In this document: one piece after another, positions 11,601 through 22,181 of the stretch | Layout: each line of letters starts with the position of its first letter | Numbering within the stretch: position 1 is the first letter of the stretch | Assembly (NCBI RefSeq): GCF_019175385.1 | Contig: NC_083338.1 | Location: 93,517,777 to 93,581,776 of the forward strand | Length of the DNA: 64,000 nt | Reading direction: 5' to 3' | Origin: Lycium barbarum | Taxonomy: Eukaryota; Streptophyta; Magnoliopsida; Solanales; Solanaceae | Notes under the pieces: model-generated | What the model was told of the DNA's origin: nothing | The model's input: the letters and a program-made list of their open reading frames with translations, nothing else | The model's database searches: none | Program-made: the position numbers and the translations under genes

Positions 11601-12541
11601 AAAATCAAAGGATATTTTCTTTTATGAAAGCAACACTAGTCCTTTTTCTGAGACCAAATAAAATGAAACATTTTTTAGACCAAATCCCAAATAACAAAAA
11701 TAATTTGAAACCTTTTTGGGCTAAAAGCCCACTGATCGTTTTTTCAGAAAATGATAGAAACAGGCTAAGCCCAACTGGACTTCAAAAGAAAACGGGCAGA
11801 ATCTGGGCCTAGAAACGGAAAGCCCAGTTCTTTTTTAACAAATTGTGTTGCCTTTTAACAACCCAAATAAACTTTATAGTTTTTACCACAAGTTTTCTTT
11901 GGATAAAATGGGACTATTTTAAATGGACTATTTGTAAATAATGAGACGTTCGTAAATGTAAAGATTTTGGATAAGGCGTTCTAAACGTGCTAAAACGGAC
12001 TGACCCAAGCCAAGTATGAGATTAAACATGAACAAAATTATACTTCCTTTTCTCAAAAAATAAAAATGATTTTTGGCGCCTTTACAAATAAAATACACTA
12101 TCCTTATACATAAAAGGAAATTATTTGTATCCGGATATTATAAATCTGAGCCTAAATACCTTGTATATAAAGGGGATATATTCAATTCTTTCAAAAATAA
12201 ATGATATGCCATAAATGATAAAATTATAAATGCGGGAATGAACACTAAATAAAAAGTACATGAAAATACTCATACATTGGAATTTGAAGGTCAACCGTAT
12301 AGTACGGATTCTTAATATTAGGGTGCCTAACACCTTCCCTAAGGATCACTAGAACACTTACTTAGAACGTTGGATTATGAAGGATTTTTCACGGTGTATG
12401 AATAAACCCTTCAAAACATTTTTTCCTAATTTCCTAAAAATTAGGTGGCGACTCTTTTAAAGCAAAGTCCGAAAGAGCACCAACAAGTTTGTAGTAGTTT
12501 TCAAAGCGCTAACCCCACCCGCGAAATGAGAACCGTAACAT
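8635..12541. repeat. Non-coding retroelement DNA, probable Tat/Ogre-type LTR
   Basis: No supported coding region in almost 4 kb. The right end (12315-12541) reads GGTGCCTAACACCTTCCCTA, then AGGTGGCGACTC and ACCCCACCCGCGAAATGAGA, phrases I associate with LTR ends or leaders of Tat/Ogre-lineage Ty3/gypsy elements. The Athila element appears to be inserted at its left edge. No boundaries or target duplication could be fixed, so the family call is tentative. Confidence 0.4.
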
Positions 12542-12544
12542 CAG

Positions 12545-12914
12545 TTATTAGTGAGCCCCATCTTATTTGGGGTTTTATCTTTATTTATTTATTGTTAGTT
12601 ATGCATTAAAGGTATGTCGGGGGCCTTGTCCCGGTAAACAGTTAAGCAGTCAGACTCATGTCAAAGGTTTCATAGACTAGACTAGTTCAGTTATGTCATA
12701 TCAGATATTCAGAGTCGTATTGCCTCAGCATTTATCATTTAATTTCAGACTCATAATTACTTGACCTATGCTTCATTCTCACCATGCATGTTATATTATA
12801 TTCCGCATCAATACATGCCTCATGTTGATTCAGCAAGCCATGTGGTTCGCTCTGTCACATGCAGCAAGGCACCGAGTGTTGTGTTACGCTCAGGCCATGG
12901 TTCGGGGCGTGACA
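12545..12914 (+). repeat. Truncated Tekay-type LTR end
   Basis: The last 250 bp (TTGATTCAGCAAGCCATGTG, GTCACATGCAG, GGCACCGAGTGTTGTG, GGTTCGGGGCGTGACA) match the reverse complement of the chromovirus LTRs at 34728 and 44691, so this is the 3' end of a related LTR in plus orientation. No primer site follows and no LTR start is present; it is a fragment of a 3' LTR or of a solo LTR. Confidence 0.75.
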
Positions 12915-13158
12915 GAATCAATCAATTAACATAGTATAGATTTATCAGTTACCACATAACTCAAATATCCAATTTGTAAGATATTCAAGCAATCAGGTAC
13001 GGTAATTAAGCTCAATCATTCAAGTAGGAGGAATAATACAGATAATAAAATAAGGAACAGTATGATAATGTAATGCTATGAAATGAAGTACCTCAAGCAA
13101 AATCCTCCCCAAAACATGTATATACACGAAGCTCCGTGACAATCTTTGTGACTTACGA
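12915..13158. other. Unclassified non-coding flank
   Basis: AT-rich sequence between the truncated LTR and the solo LTR at 13159. It continues, in the pre-insertion arrangement, into 17694. I see no gene or named repeat. Confidence 0.4.
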
Positions 13159-13343
13159 TGTAACGACCCTTCCGGTCGTTATGGGAAATTAGTACTCTGT
13201 TAGGAATTCTGAGGCCGCGGTTGGATTCGTAGGGCGTCGTTTTTTATATGTGTATGTCTTTTTTGTGTTTTTGAGGCCTTGGATGAAATGTGGGGTGACT
13301 GGGGGAAAAACTGGACAAAAGTAGAGCTCACTACCCAAAATGG

Positions 13344-13446
13344 ACCGCTGCAGCGCTGGTTGTACCGCAACGGTGGGTGTACCGCTGCGATGGGTGTATC
13401 GCTGTGGCGGCTTCACTGTAGCGGCGTTTTGACCGCTGCAGCGGTC
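13344..13446. repeat. Array of six ACCGCTGCAGCGGT-like dyads
   Basis: Six copies start at about 13344, 13364, 13381, 13398, 13415 and 13432, giving steps of 20, 17, 17, 17 and 17 bp. The first and last are closest to the full palindrome ACCGCTGCAGCGGT; the others are half-degenerate. The array is far richer in G+C than its surroundings. It sits at the same relative LTR position as the TACGG(A/T)CCGTA arrays, but the sequence is unrelated. Confidence 0.85.
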
Positions 13447-14576
13447 GACGGAAAACAGTGGCTGCGATTTTTATACTTAGTATCATATTCTCTATTCACA
13501 AAACACCAACACACTTCCCAACAAGCACCTAGATAGAATTTTCAAGCTAGGGCAAGATAACCTAGAGAGGTAAGTTCCATTGCTTATCATTCTATCATTC
13601 CCTTTCCCTTCATTATTGTAATCATATTCATGGGTCTCTAACGGTGGAAGTGAAGTATAAACCGTAGAATGTCAATAAACCTTCTAAACTTGATGGGTTG
13701 GGGTTATTATCGCTTATTTATCATTTAAATGGTTGCTTAGTTTCTATTTGTCATAAATTGAACATTTAAAATCATAAACTAAGTGATTTGAGACCTAGGG
13801 TTCCATAAAAATAGGGTCGTTGCCATAGGAAACTATTTGTAATGGGAATATTTGATAGAATGTTGAATAAATTTATGGTAAATGAATACTAGGAGCCTTG
13901 ATCGGTTGTTTATCACCTAGAAAATCATCCACCCTTAGAATGGTGGAAGGGAAGGGTATTCTTGCTTTGGTGTTTGTGAATTGAGCAACGTGACTCATTG
14001 AGCTTTCCATTTTTAGACCGTGAACGTATTGAGGCTTTGAGGAAAGAAAAGGTTGTAGCAGAGTACCTGCGTGTTCCAAGCTCTACGTTGAGGTTGGTTA
14101 TGGTTTACTTAAGTTAGACTTTGGTTAGTTGATTATATACTTGTGATCTCCTTAGGAGAAAACATATCTAGTTTTCATGCATGGTATTGTGTGGTTAAAT
14201 TCCTACGTGAATGTGATTGATTGATTGTGTAGGCTCCGTGCCATTATTCCGGTGTGATTAAATCTACAGTGGATGTGTTGTGATAAGAAGCTAATATAAT
14301 CTTCTCAAGGGTCTGGTGACATGAAATGATGATTGATTGTTGAAACTGGGAAGGTAAGAAACACGGTTCCGTAAGAGGTATGGAAAGGCACTCATGTGAC
14401 CTAGATTATGGGCTCGTGGTCCGAGGATCGTTCCGAAAATGAGAGGTACTTCGATATGTCCCGCGACTGAGGTTCATTCCGGGGCGAAGGTTTGTGCTCA
14501 GGTCCGAGAAGTGGATCTGGAACGAGTGGTACATGGACATCATGGGTCCTCTGCAGGTCATGGCTACTGAGCTAAG

Positions 14577-17035
14577 TGTCACGACCCAGCTAGGGGCCGC
14601 GACGGGTACCCGAGGCTAACCACCGAGCACCGCTTGTACTATTACTTCTTAGACTCATTCAACAATCATTTATCGATTTCATACTCATTTTACGAAGGAA
14701 ACTGCTTTTCATTACAAAACATAATGTTTTTATACAATAACATATATCAATATATTTACACAATATCCACGTCGTGAAACCACATAACCCACATTGAGTG
14801 TCTACGAGCCTCTATTGGATTACACATACAACTGTACACAAAAGATTCATCATAAGCACCTCCGGAACAAGGGAGTGCTTTCAGTCAGCTAACAGCTTCT
14901 AAGAGTCCGGAGCAAAATCTCCTCCCTGTCTACCTGTGGGCATGAACACAGCGTCCAAAGAAAATGGACGTCAGTACGAACATTGTACTGAGTATGTAAG
15001 GCAGGAATGAAATGAACAATGTCATAGAAGCATCATGAATCATAAGAAAAGATATAACCTGCTCGAGTGTTATAAGCAACATACTTGTTACATATATCAT
15101 ATTTTACATCAACATAGTATATGTTTGTCATATCCCAATATCATCACATTCATCATCACATACATCATCACACACTTTATCACGTACATCGTCACATCGT
15201 ATTCCGCATCATTACCCGCGTCCGGGTAATCCTCATATGCCGCCCACTAGTGGTGATCATGCCCGGCCCTCTAAGCTCGGTGTAAACATAGCAGCCCGCA
15301 TTAGCGGTGACATGCCCGACCATATAGGCGCGGTGAAATCATACGCAACCCGCATTCGCGGTGACATGCCCGGCCAAATAGGCACGGTGGAATCTTATCA
15401 TCACAAAATCAATCATAACACATCACTATTACACATCTCATAACATAGCATCATCTTATCATTTCTTGGTATCTTATACATATATTAGCATTAAGAGCAT
15501 ACGTTAAGCCTTAAGGGCAACCACACTATGTCGGGGTGATGTAAGGTCGTAAACCTCCGATTATATTATGAACGTTGATGAGTATCGTGCCTCGCCTTGA
15601 AGGAAATAGAGCATAAGGCGAGTGTTAACAAACATAACATCATTAGCCTTATAGGAACATCATGCCGCAACTTCTTGAATCGCTATAATCTAGCTCATTA
15701 TCATCACCATCATATTCATATGCAATTCAATATATTGAAGGACTCATAGGCTTCATTTTGTAGAAGGATTACATAAGATTTGAAGGATTCATGCCTTTTG
15801 AAAGAAAAGATAGGCCTCACATACCTTTGTCGTTTAACTAAGCTATCGTTTGCTTGATTTCCTTTGATGTCACGTCTCTACCTTCAAGAGAGAATTCGTA
15901 CCATCGTTAGTCAATCGACGAGAAGAACGCGCTACTATTTCTAGGGAAAATTGGGCAACATTTACTTTGTTTCTACTACTTTCCCACGTTTCATTTCAAC
16001 TACCAAACATTCACAACAACACTCACAATATTGTATCAACAATCGTCATTTATTTACATTTACCACATTCCACCATTTTTCTCCAATTTCTCCACATTTA
16101 TAGGTTTTAGCTCATCATCACATTTTCTCATATATCACACCTATTTCATGGTCTACGCGTCATTTATAAAATATACTCCCAACCCATCAACATTCATAAT
16201 TCAATCCAACTATCATTTAACTATGGCACTATTCCCATTTTATGACCCATTTACTACACTCTTCTATAATCCAAGTGTTTCAACGTATAAATACTTCAAT
16301 CATCATGATAAAGTCATAAAACTTACCTTAGATGTGGTAGGAACGAGCCTTGAGTAGCAATACTCTTCTATACCAAAAACCCTACTTCACTTCCTATGCA
16401 ATTTCTTGGTGTAGAGGAACTTTGATGAGTTTCACACTCTTGATTTCATGGATTTGGTGTTGTTGATCTTAATTTTCCTTTGATTCCCTTGTGGATGAAT
16501 ATTAGAGAGTATTCTAGATGTTTCTTGAAGTGTGGAGTGAAAATGAAATGAATGGAATGAAAAAGGGTCCCTTATACTTAACTTAAAATCTGATTTTTAT
16601 GAACAGTAGTTGAAGTGCACAGTGGCCGTAAACCCAGTTTACGGGCCGTATTCTGGTTTACGGTCCGTCTTTCACGACCGTATTTAAGCATAACAGAACC
16701 ATAAAGGTTTGCTAGAGGTCATGGTGGTTTACGGTCATAGTTTACGGGCCATATTTCGATTTACGGTCCGTATTCTGAGTCGTATTTAACCATTTAGACA
16801 TTTGGCAGAAAGTTGAAGTTTTGGAATGTTGAAAGACGATAGAAGTTTACGGTCCGTAAACCACTTTACGGGTCGTATTCTATTTTACGACCAACTAGGC
16901 CGAAGTGCAAATCGGCAACTTTCGCATTTTCAAAACTCATAAGTAGTCATCCCCTTCTTAGTAAAACATCAGACACTCATACTCTTCGTTGGTCTATTCA
17001 TTGTGCGTTCACGGAGAAATTTCCGAGGTGTAACA
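14577..17035 (-). mobile_element. Solo LTR A (2459 bp), nested
   Basis: The plus strand starts TGTCACGACCCAGC and ends GAGGTGTAACA. A perfect five-base target duplication CTAAG flanks it (14572-14576 and 17036-17040), and removing it rejoins the surrounding LTR. In minus orientation the LTR starts TGTTACACC and ends GGGTCGTGACA. It contains CCCGGCC...CGGTG modules (15237-15390), the shared hairpin (14972-14990) and a dyad cluster (16620-16892). No internal domain or coding sequence is present. Length and ends resemble solo LTR B at 37158. Confidence 0.92.
16620..16892. repeat. TACGG(N)CCGTA dyad clusters in solo LTR A
   Basis: Sites or variants start at 16620, 16640, 16659; 16743, 16762; and 16848, 16867. 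Spacings are 20, 19, 19 and 19 bp. Half-sites (TCGTATTT at about 16780, TTACGACC at about 16885) follow. In element orientation the clusters are about 140-415 bp from the LTR start. Confidence 0.88.
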
Positions 17036-17858
17036 CTAAGACATCAGCTAGCATGTATGTACAACGAGTGAGGTTATTATGGTAAATTTATATTTTGTTG
17101 TGACTTACGTGATTGTGATGCTTGACATCTTGGTGATTTGATTATGATTGTTCTCTGTTGACTGGCTGTTTTATTCTATTGATTTTACGAAATATGCATG
17201 ATACTAATCTTAGTCGGCCTATGATATCCACCGGTACATAGTGTTTATACTGATACTACCTTGCTGCATTCTTGAGCGCAGATTGTGATATAGAGACCGT
17301 TGCTCCTCCTCACATCTAGCATGGAGGATATTTGTTGACAGATTTTGGGTGAGCTTCTTCCCATGCCAGGCTGCCCAAAGATCTTCTTGCTATGATGTCT
17401 TTTCGTACTCTGGACATTATGGATTACTTACTTGTTAGACTTCAGATTCTTAGACATGTTTTTAGCATAGAGTCCTGTATGATGACTTTCGAATTTTGGG
17501 GATTGTAATAATTAGAACTTTCGCGCTTATTTCAGTATTTATGGCATGACTTATTTTGTTCTTTGATGTTTGAATGAGTAATATTGTTTAGCTTGGTTAA
17601 TATAAAATCGGATTGAACGAATAGGTGTCTTGTGTGTTGGTTCGCCCACTAGGTTTTAGATGGGTGCCAGTCATGGCGGGTTGGGTCGTGACACACGAGG
17701 TCCATATACTTTCGGAACCATTTCACTTCGATTTAAAAAAATAGCCCACAAGTTCAAGTAAGTTCATAAGTTCAACCCGAAGTTTGCGAGTTCGAGTCAC
17801 CAAGGGAGCAAAGGAGGGAGCTCCTGGGAGAGGGGTTAAAAAAATAAATGAAAAAAAA

Positions 17859-17990
17859 AGTTCATTAGTAATTCCAGACTTAATAGCCAAAAAGTTCATG
17901 TAGGTTCATAGGTAATTCTAAACTTAATAGCCAACAAGTTCATGTAAGTTCATCAGTAATTCCAGACATAATCGTCAACAAGTTCATTAA
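17859..17990. repeat. Short tandem array, about three 46-bp units
   Basis: Three consecutive units share GTTCAT, GTAATTC.A.ACTTAATAG and CAACAAGTTCATGTA with a few substitutions each. There is no coding potential. Confidence 0.75.
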
Positions 17991-18660
17991 TATGTTTATC
18001 ACAAGTGTACGAGGTTCTTTAAGTATTCAATTATAATCAACTAGTCAAATATAAGACAAGTAGCATATACGGCTAATGCCCGCATGTTTTGACATTCTTG
18101 GGTCACGGCCCATAACTACACAGTACACTATTACCTATATCATATCACCTACTCGTACCAATGCTCATCACATCACGGGTACGAGAACCCCCGTTACGTC
18201 CTTACCACTTATTATTTCCATTGTTCGTCTCTACTTAACAAAACGTCTCTCAAACAAAGCCTAGAAAGTCATAACATACCTCAAAGCCGAGTAAACGAAA
18301 CACAATCAAGTCGTCACTTTTCGTAGTGCCTCCAAACGCTTCAAATCTCGATCTAAGCAAAGTTAAAGTCTTTTGGAAGTTCTACCAAGTCTGAATTTAG
18401 CAAAGGAGTTCAATCTAGTGAAAGTAGTACTCTACGAAATTAAACAAGTCCAATGATACCCATATTGTTATATTACTATCTCGGACCAAAAAGGTCAAAT
18501 CCGGTCCCTAAGTGTCAAACTAAAATTTTATTTGAAAATCATTTTACCCATACATAAATTCTAAATCCAGAAAATGACCCAAATCCAACCTCAAATCGAT
18601 CTCCAAATCGAAGAATTTTGTATTCTTCACTATAAGACTTAAAACCCAATTTCTACAATT

Positions 18661-18875
18661 AAATCATGGATATAAATGCTAAATAAACAATGGAAGTATG
18701 GAATAGCCTCAAGCGAAATCGTGAAGATTGCCTCCTAAATCGCCTACAACCAAATCATGGATATAAATACTAAATAAACAATGGAAGTATGGAAAAATGC
18801 AGAGATCAATGTTATAAACTTACCGTCAAGCCAAATCGTGAAGATTGCCTCCAAAATCGCCTCAAATCGAGGCCA
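18661..18875. repeat. Two-copy tandem duplication of about 100 bp
   Basis: The stretch AAATCATGGATATAAAT through AATCGTGAAGATTGCCTCC occurs twice; the second copy carries an extra segment of about 30 bp (AATGCAGAGATCAATGTTAT region). Confidence 0.75.
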
Positions 18876-19567
18876 ATTGTTAGTTTACCAATACCGAGTA
18901 CAATACCCATCCAGTCCACGAGCTCAAATTTTGATAACATTTACATTATTATGAAGTTCTCTCCACAAGGATACCAGATACATCATAATTCTCAATCTTG
19001 GTGGAAGAATGATAGCAAATTGATAATTTCCTCCAATTTGTAAATACCGTGTTAACATAGACGTCCAGTTAACCGTGTCAGATGTAAAAAATCATACCTC
19101 AATGGAAATCCCTCATCACGAGGATCAATAATCTATACTCACACTTCAAATTTAACTGAGAATCGCTCACAAATATGTCAAAAACAACATGTAGTTCTTT
19201 TACCAAAAATCATCTTCAATATCACCAACTTTGGCCTTTAATCTAGCTTAGATTCATGTAAAACTCACAGATTTGAGTTAGAAACCATACCTTGATGATA
19301 TCCCATGATTACCCTATTATTTCTCTCACAAAACTCATGTTTTGATGTCTCAAATGTGCTCCCAAGTGAATTAACTCAGGTCAGATTTCTTTTATATTAC
19401 AGCAGGGACATATCTGGTTATTTCAAAAAAGCTGAAATTGCTGTGGAAATACCAGCCCAGCAGTCTGTAGTAAATGGTCATAACTCTTTCCGCAGATGTT
19501 GAAATCACAAATGGTTTGAACTGCGGGAAACTATATTCAAAAGGCTATAACTTTTGTTTAGACATCA

Positions 19568-22164
19568 TGTCACACCCTAATCCTGATAGGGTGTGATGGG
19601 CACCCGACCCCTTACCCGGAGCCGAGCGAATCCCGCCGGTTCTCGTTATGTTCATAATCTCACTGGACACTTAAATCATGAAATGAAATACATAATGAGA
19701 GCTCTTTTCAAAACATTCCTTTCATCATTCTCAAATCAAGTAAAATTTGTAATCATATGGAACTTGTAACATAAAGCGTAATGGCACGTCGGCTTGAAGA
19801 GCCGCTTACAAGACTGACATCCTATACACGTGACTCTGTCTGCAAAGTCTCTAACATCAATCAAGATACCATAGTCATGAATACTCCGACTCGGCAACAC
19901 TCCAGAAGGAAATGGAGCTCGCCAATCCAGCTGGTCATCTCCCAGTAATGTCCTCTACTCATCTGTAAACCTGCGTGGCATGAAACGCAGCCCCCGAAGA
20001 ATGGGGGTCAGTACGGAATATGTACTGAGCATGTAAGGCATGAAATACAGTTAGGTAGATCATAACTGAAATAGAGATTCCAGGAGACAAATATGTTAAT
20101 CAAGAAATCATTGTACCTGTGCCTTACGAAACCAAATCATACATATCATTATCATATACCGTACCCGGCCCATTATGAGACTCGGTGCCATAATCATATC
20201 ATCATATCATTTTATCATCATATACATATATATACCGTACCCGGCCCTCTAGTGAGGGACTCGGTGAATAAAGTCATCATATGCCATCATATCATCATAT
20301 ACATATACCATACCCGTCCCTCTAGTAAGGGACTCGGTGAATAAAGTCGTGTACACGTATGCCGTACCCGGCCCATCATGAGACTCGGTGTCATAATCAT
20401 ATATCACATCATCATAACATCATATACCGTACCCGGCCCTTTAGTAAGGGACTCGGTGAATAATGCAGTGACACTGTGCACGATAACATACCCGGCCCGG
20501 GACTCGGTGAAAGATGTAACAATGGTATGCACGAGCAGAGTAGTGAGAAACCATATGCATATAAATTAATTTTTTTTTAGGACTCAACAGATAAGTCCAC
20601 TAATCGACACTTGAAGGATCATAAACACGTTTCGAGTTAATCCGAGTTAGCACAAGAAAGTTATGGATAATATTCATTTCAGAAACTTTTATGAACGTTT
20701 CAGAGCAATCCTAGACCGCCTATGGAAGTTAGGAACATCGTAAGCTTTGGAATTTCCAGAATTAAAATCATCATCATCATAATCGTCATAGAAACATTCT
20801 CATCTTTAACATCGTCATTCATATTGTAAAAACATGCCCGTTGTTGTTGTCATAAAATCTTATAGAATCATAATAATATTCTTATTTTTGACATCATCGT
20901 TGTCATTGAAAAACATATCCATCGTCATTATCATAAGAGCTCACATAATCACAACCTTTGGTTTGGAAAGTACGGATATTTTGAAAACATTTATGGGTTA
21001 AGAAAGAAATCATGCCTCGGAATTAAAGAATAGAGTTACCCCTGTTTCTATGCCCAGCCGAAATTCCAATTCAATAACCAACAACATCAACAACAATACC
21101 AATAGTATTAACATCATTTCCAATACCGACGTACGCTATAAAATAATCTACACACTATTTTCTAAATTTCTCAACCAACCAAATTTGCGATATAATTATT
21201 TAATAATTTCATTTCCGTAAAGGAGTCGAAATTCATATGAACAGCATCAATAACAACATCCTCCGCGTTTTACAAGTTAAATACATTTAATTTCATCCAA
21301 GATTCTTTTCAAATATCATTCCATAATTCACAACACCAACAACCGAATTTATCAGGCTATTTTCTCTGTTCAAATCCGTTAAAACCCTAAATAAACTCGT
21401 TAACAATGAAAAGGAACCTTATTCATACCTTAAGCATGCAGCCACCACGTTATCACCCTTCTCCTTGGTTGATTTTTAGCTCAAATTGAAGACAACGCAT
21501 CGTACAACACTTTTCTCTTCATGGGCTTCGGAATTCGAGGCTCAGATTTTGGTCAAAATTAGTTTTTCTTCTCTCCAAGGCTCTTCTCTCTCTCTTTCCA
21601 GAATTTTATGGTGTTATTGGTCTGAAAAATGAGGAGAAAGGGCTGAAATTTCACTTAAATAGGCATGGGTCATGGGCCTAACCTGGTTGGGCTCGGATTG
21701 GGCCTAGCCCACTGACCTTTCTGCCTTAAAACGTCCGTATCTCCTTATCCCGACGTCACCTATGGACCCACGACCTATGGTTGGAAATATAATTCAATTA
21801 TCTACAACTTTCATTCTGGGAGTTTCCCCAATTCCCAAATACTGATGGGGTTATGGCCTCCCGAAGCCAGATCACCCGACAACATAACTTAAAAATATTT
21901 ATTTTGAGGGTTTCCACTTTGATTTGGCTCAAGGGTCCTTCTTGAGTTGTGCTTAACTTCATATATGTGATTCATATAACTTGTCACATGTCCCAAAAAA
22001 AATCTCGACATGTGGGCCCCACCTTAGCTTACGAATAATCCGACGTACAAAAATATGAAATATAATACCATCAACGTGAGTTTAAATTATGTTAGTGACA
22101 ACATGATTGTCAATTTTGAGGAAGCACGTGTCACCCTCATGCTCTGAAAACGCGGGGTATAACA
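19568..22164 (-). repeat. LARD 3' LTR (2597 bp)
   Basis: The plus strand begins TGTCACACCCTAATCCTG and ends GGGGTATAACA. The first 30 bases contain a perfect inverted repeat (TCACACCCTA/TAGGGTGTGA). At 20158-20510 there are repeated CCCGGCC...GGGACTCGGTG modules. Compared with the other LTR it lacks about 222 bp at position 21042, where CCCC is shared by both sides of the missing segment. Confidence 0.93.
20158..20510. repeat. Tandem CCCGGCC...ACTCGGTG modules
   Basis: At least six modules of the form ACCCGGCCC, 7-12 bases, ACTCGGTG occur, most separated by ATCATAT-rich spacers. Several contain a small inverted repeat (CCCTCTAGTGAGGG). The same modules are in the other LTR (27620-27966). Confidence 0.88.
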
Positions 22165-22181
22165 TCCTCCCCCCTTTAAAA
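22165..22181 (-). other. Polypurine tract of the LARD
   Basis: The minus strand reads TTTTAAAGGGGGGAGGA directly before the 3' LTR start TGTTATACC. This is the expected priming site for plus-strand DNA synthesis. Confidence 0.85.

Larger units (their letters stand above)
13159..17693 (+). mobile_element. Solo LTR (about 2.07 kb) split by a nested solo LTR
   Basis: It begins TGTAACGACCCTTCCGGTCG and ends GGGTTGGGTCGTGACA, the TG...CA pattern of Ty3/gypsy LTRs. Flanking five-base sequences are TACGA (13154-13158) and CACGA (17694-17698), a target duplication with one mismatch. Neither internal retroelement DNA nor a second LTR adjoins it, so it is a solo LTR left by LTR-LTR recombination. Another solo LTR (14577-17035) sits inside. 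A dyad array lies at 13344-13446, 185-290 bp from the LTR start. No gene is supported. Confidence 0.8.
17694..19562. other. Unclassified non-coding repeat DNA with local tandem duplications
   Basis: No gene is supported. Two small tandem arrays are visible: about three copies of a 46-bp unit at 17859-17990 (core GTTCAT..GTAATTCCAGACTTAATAG) and a two-copy repeat at about 18661-18875 (core ATGGATATAAAT.CTAAATAA, GAAGATTGCCTCC). The sequence resumes at 29844 after the LARD insertion, so both sides are parts of one older repeat, possibly another LTR. Confidence 0.5.

Noticed and set aside
20158..20510. CRISPR-like array
   Set aside because: Modules are short, unevenly spaced and present in both LTRs of a plant retroelement; spacers are AT-rich and related to each other.
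20093..20569. Plus-strand open frames with PGPLVRDSVN repeats
   Set aside because: They are translations of the CCCGGCC...CTCGGTG DNA modules, not protein repeats.
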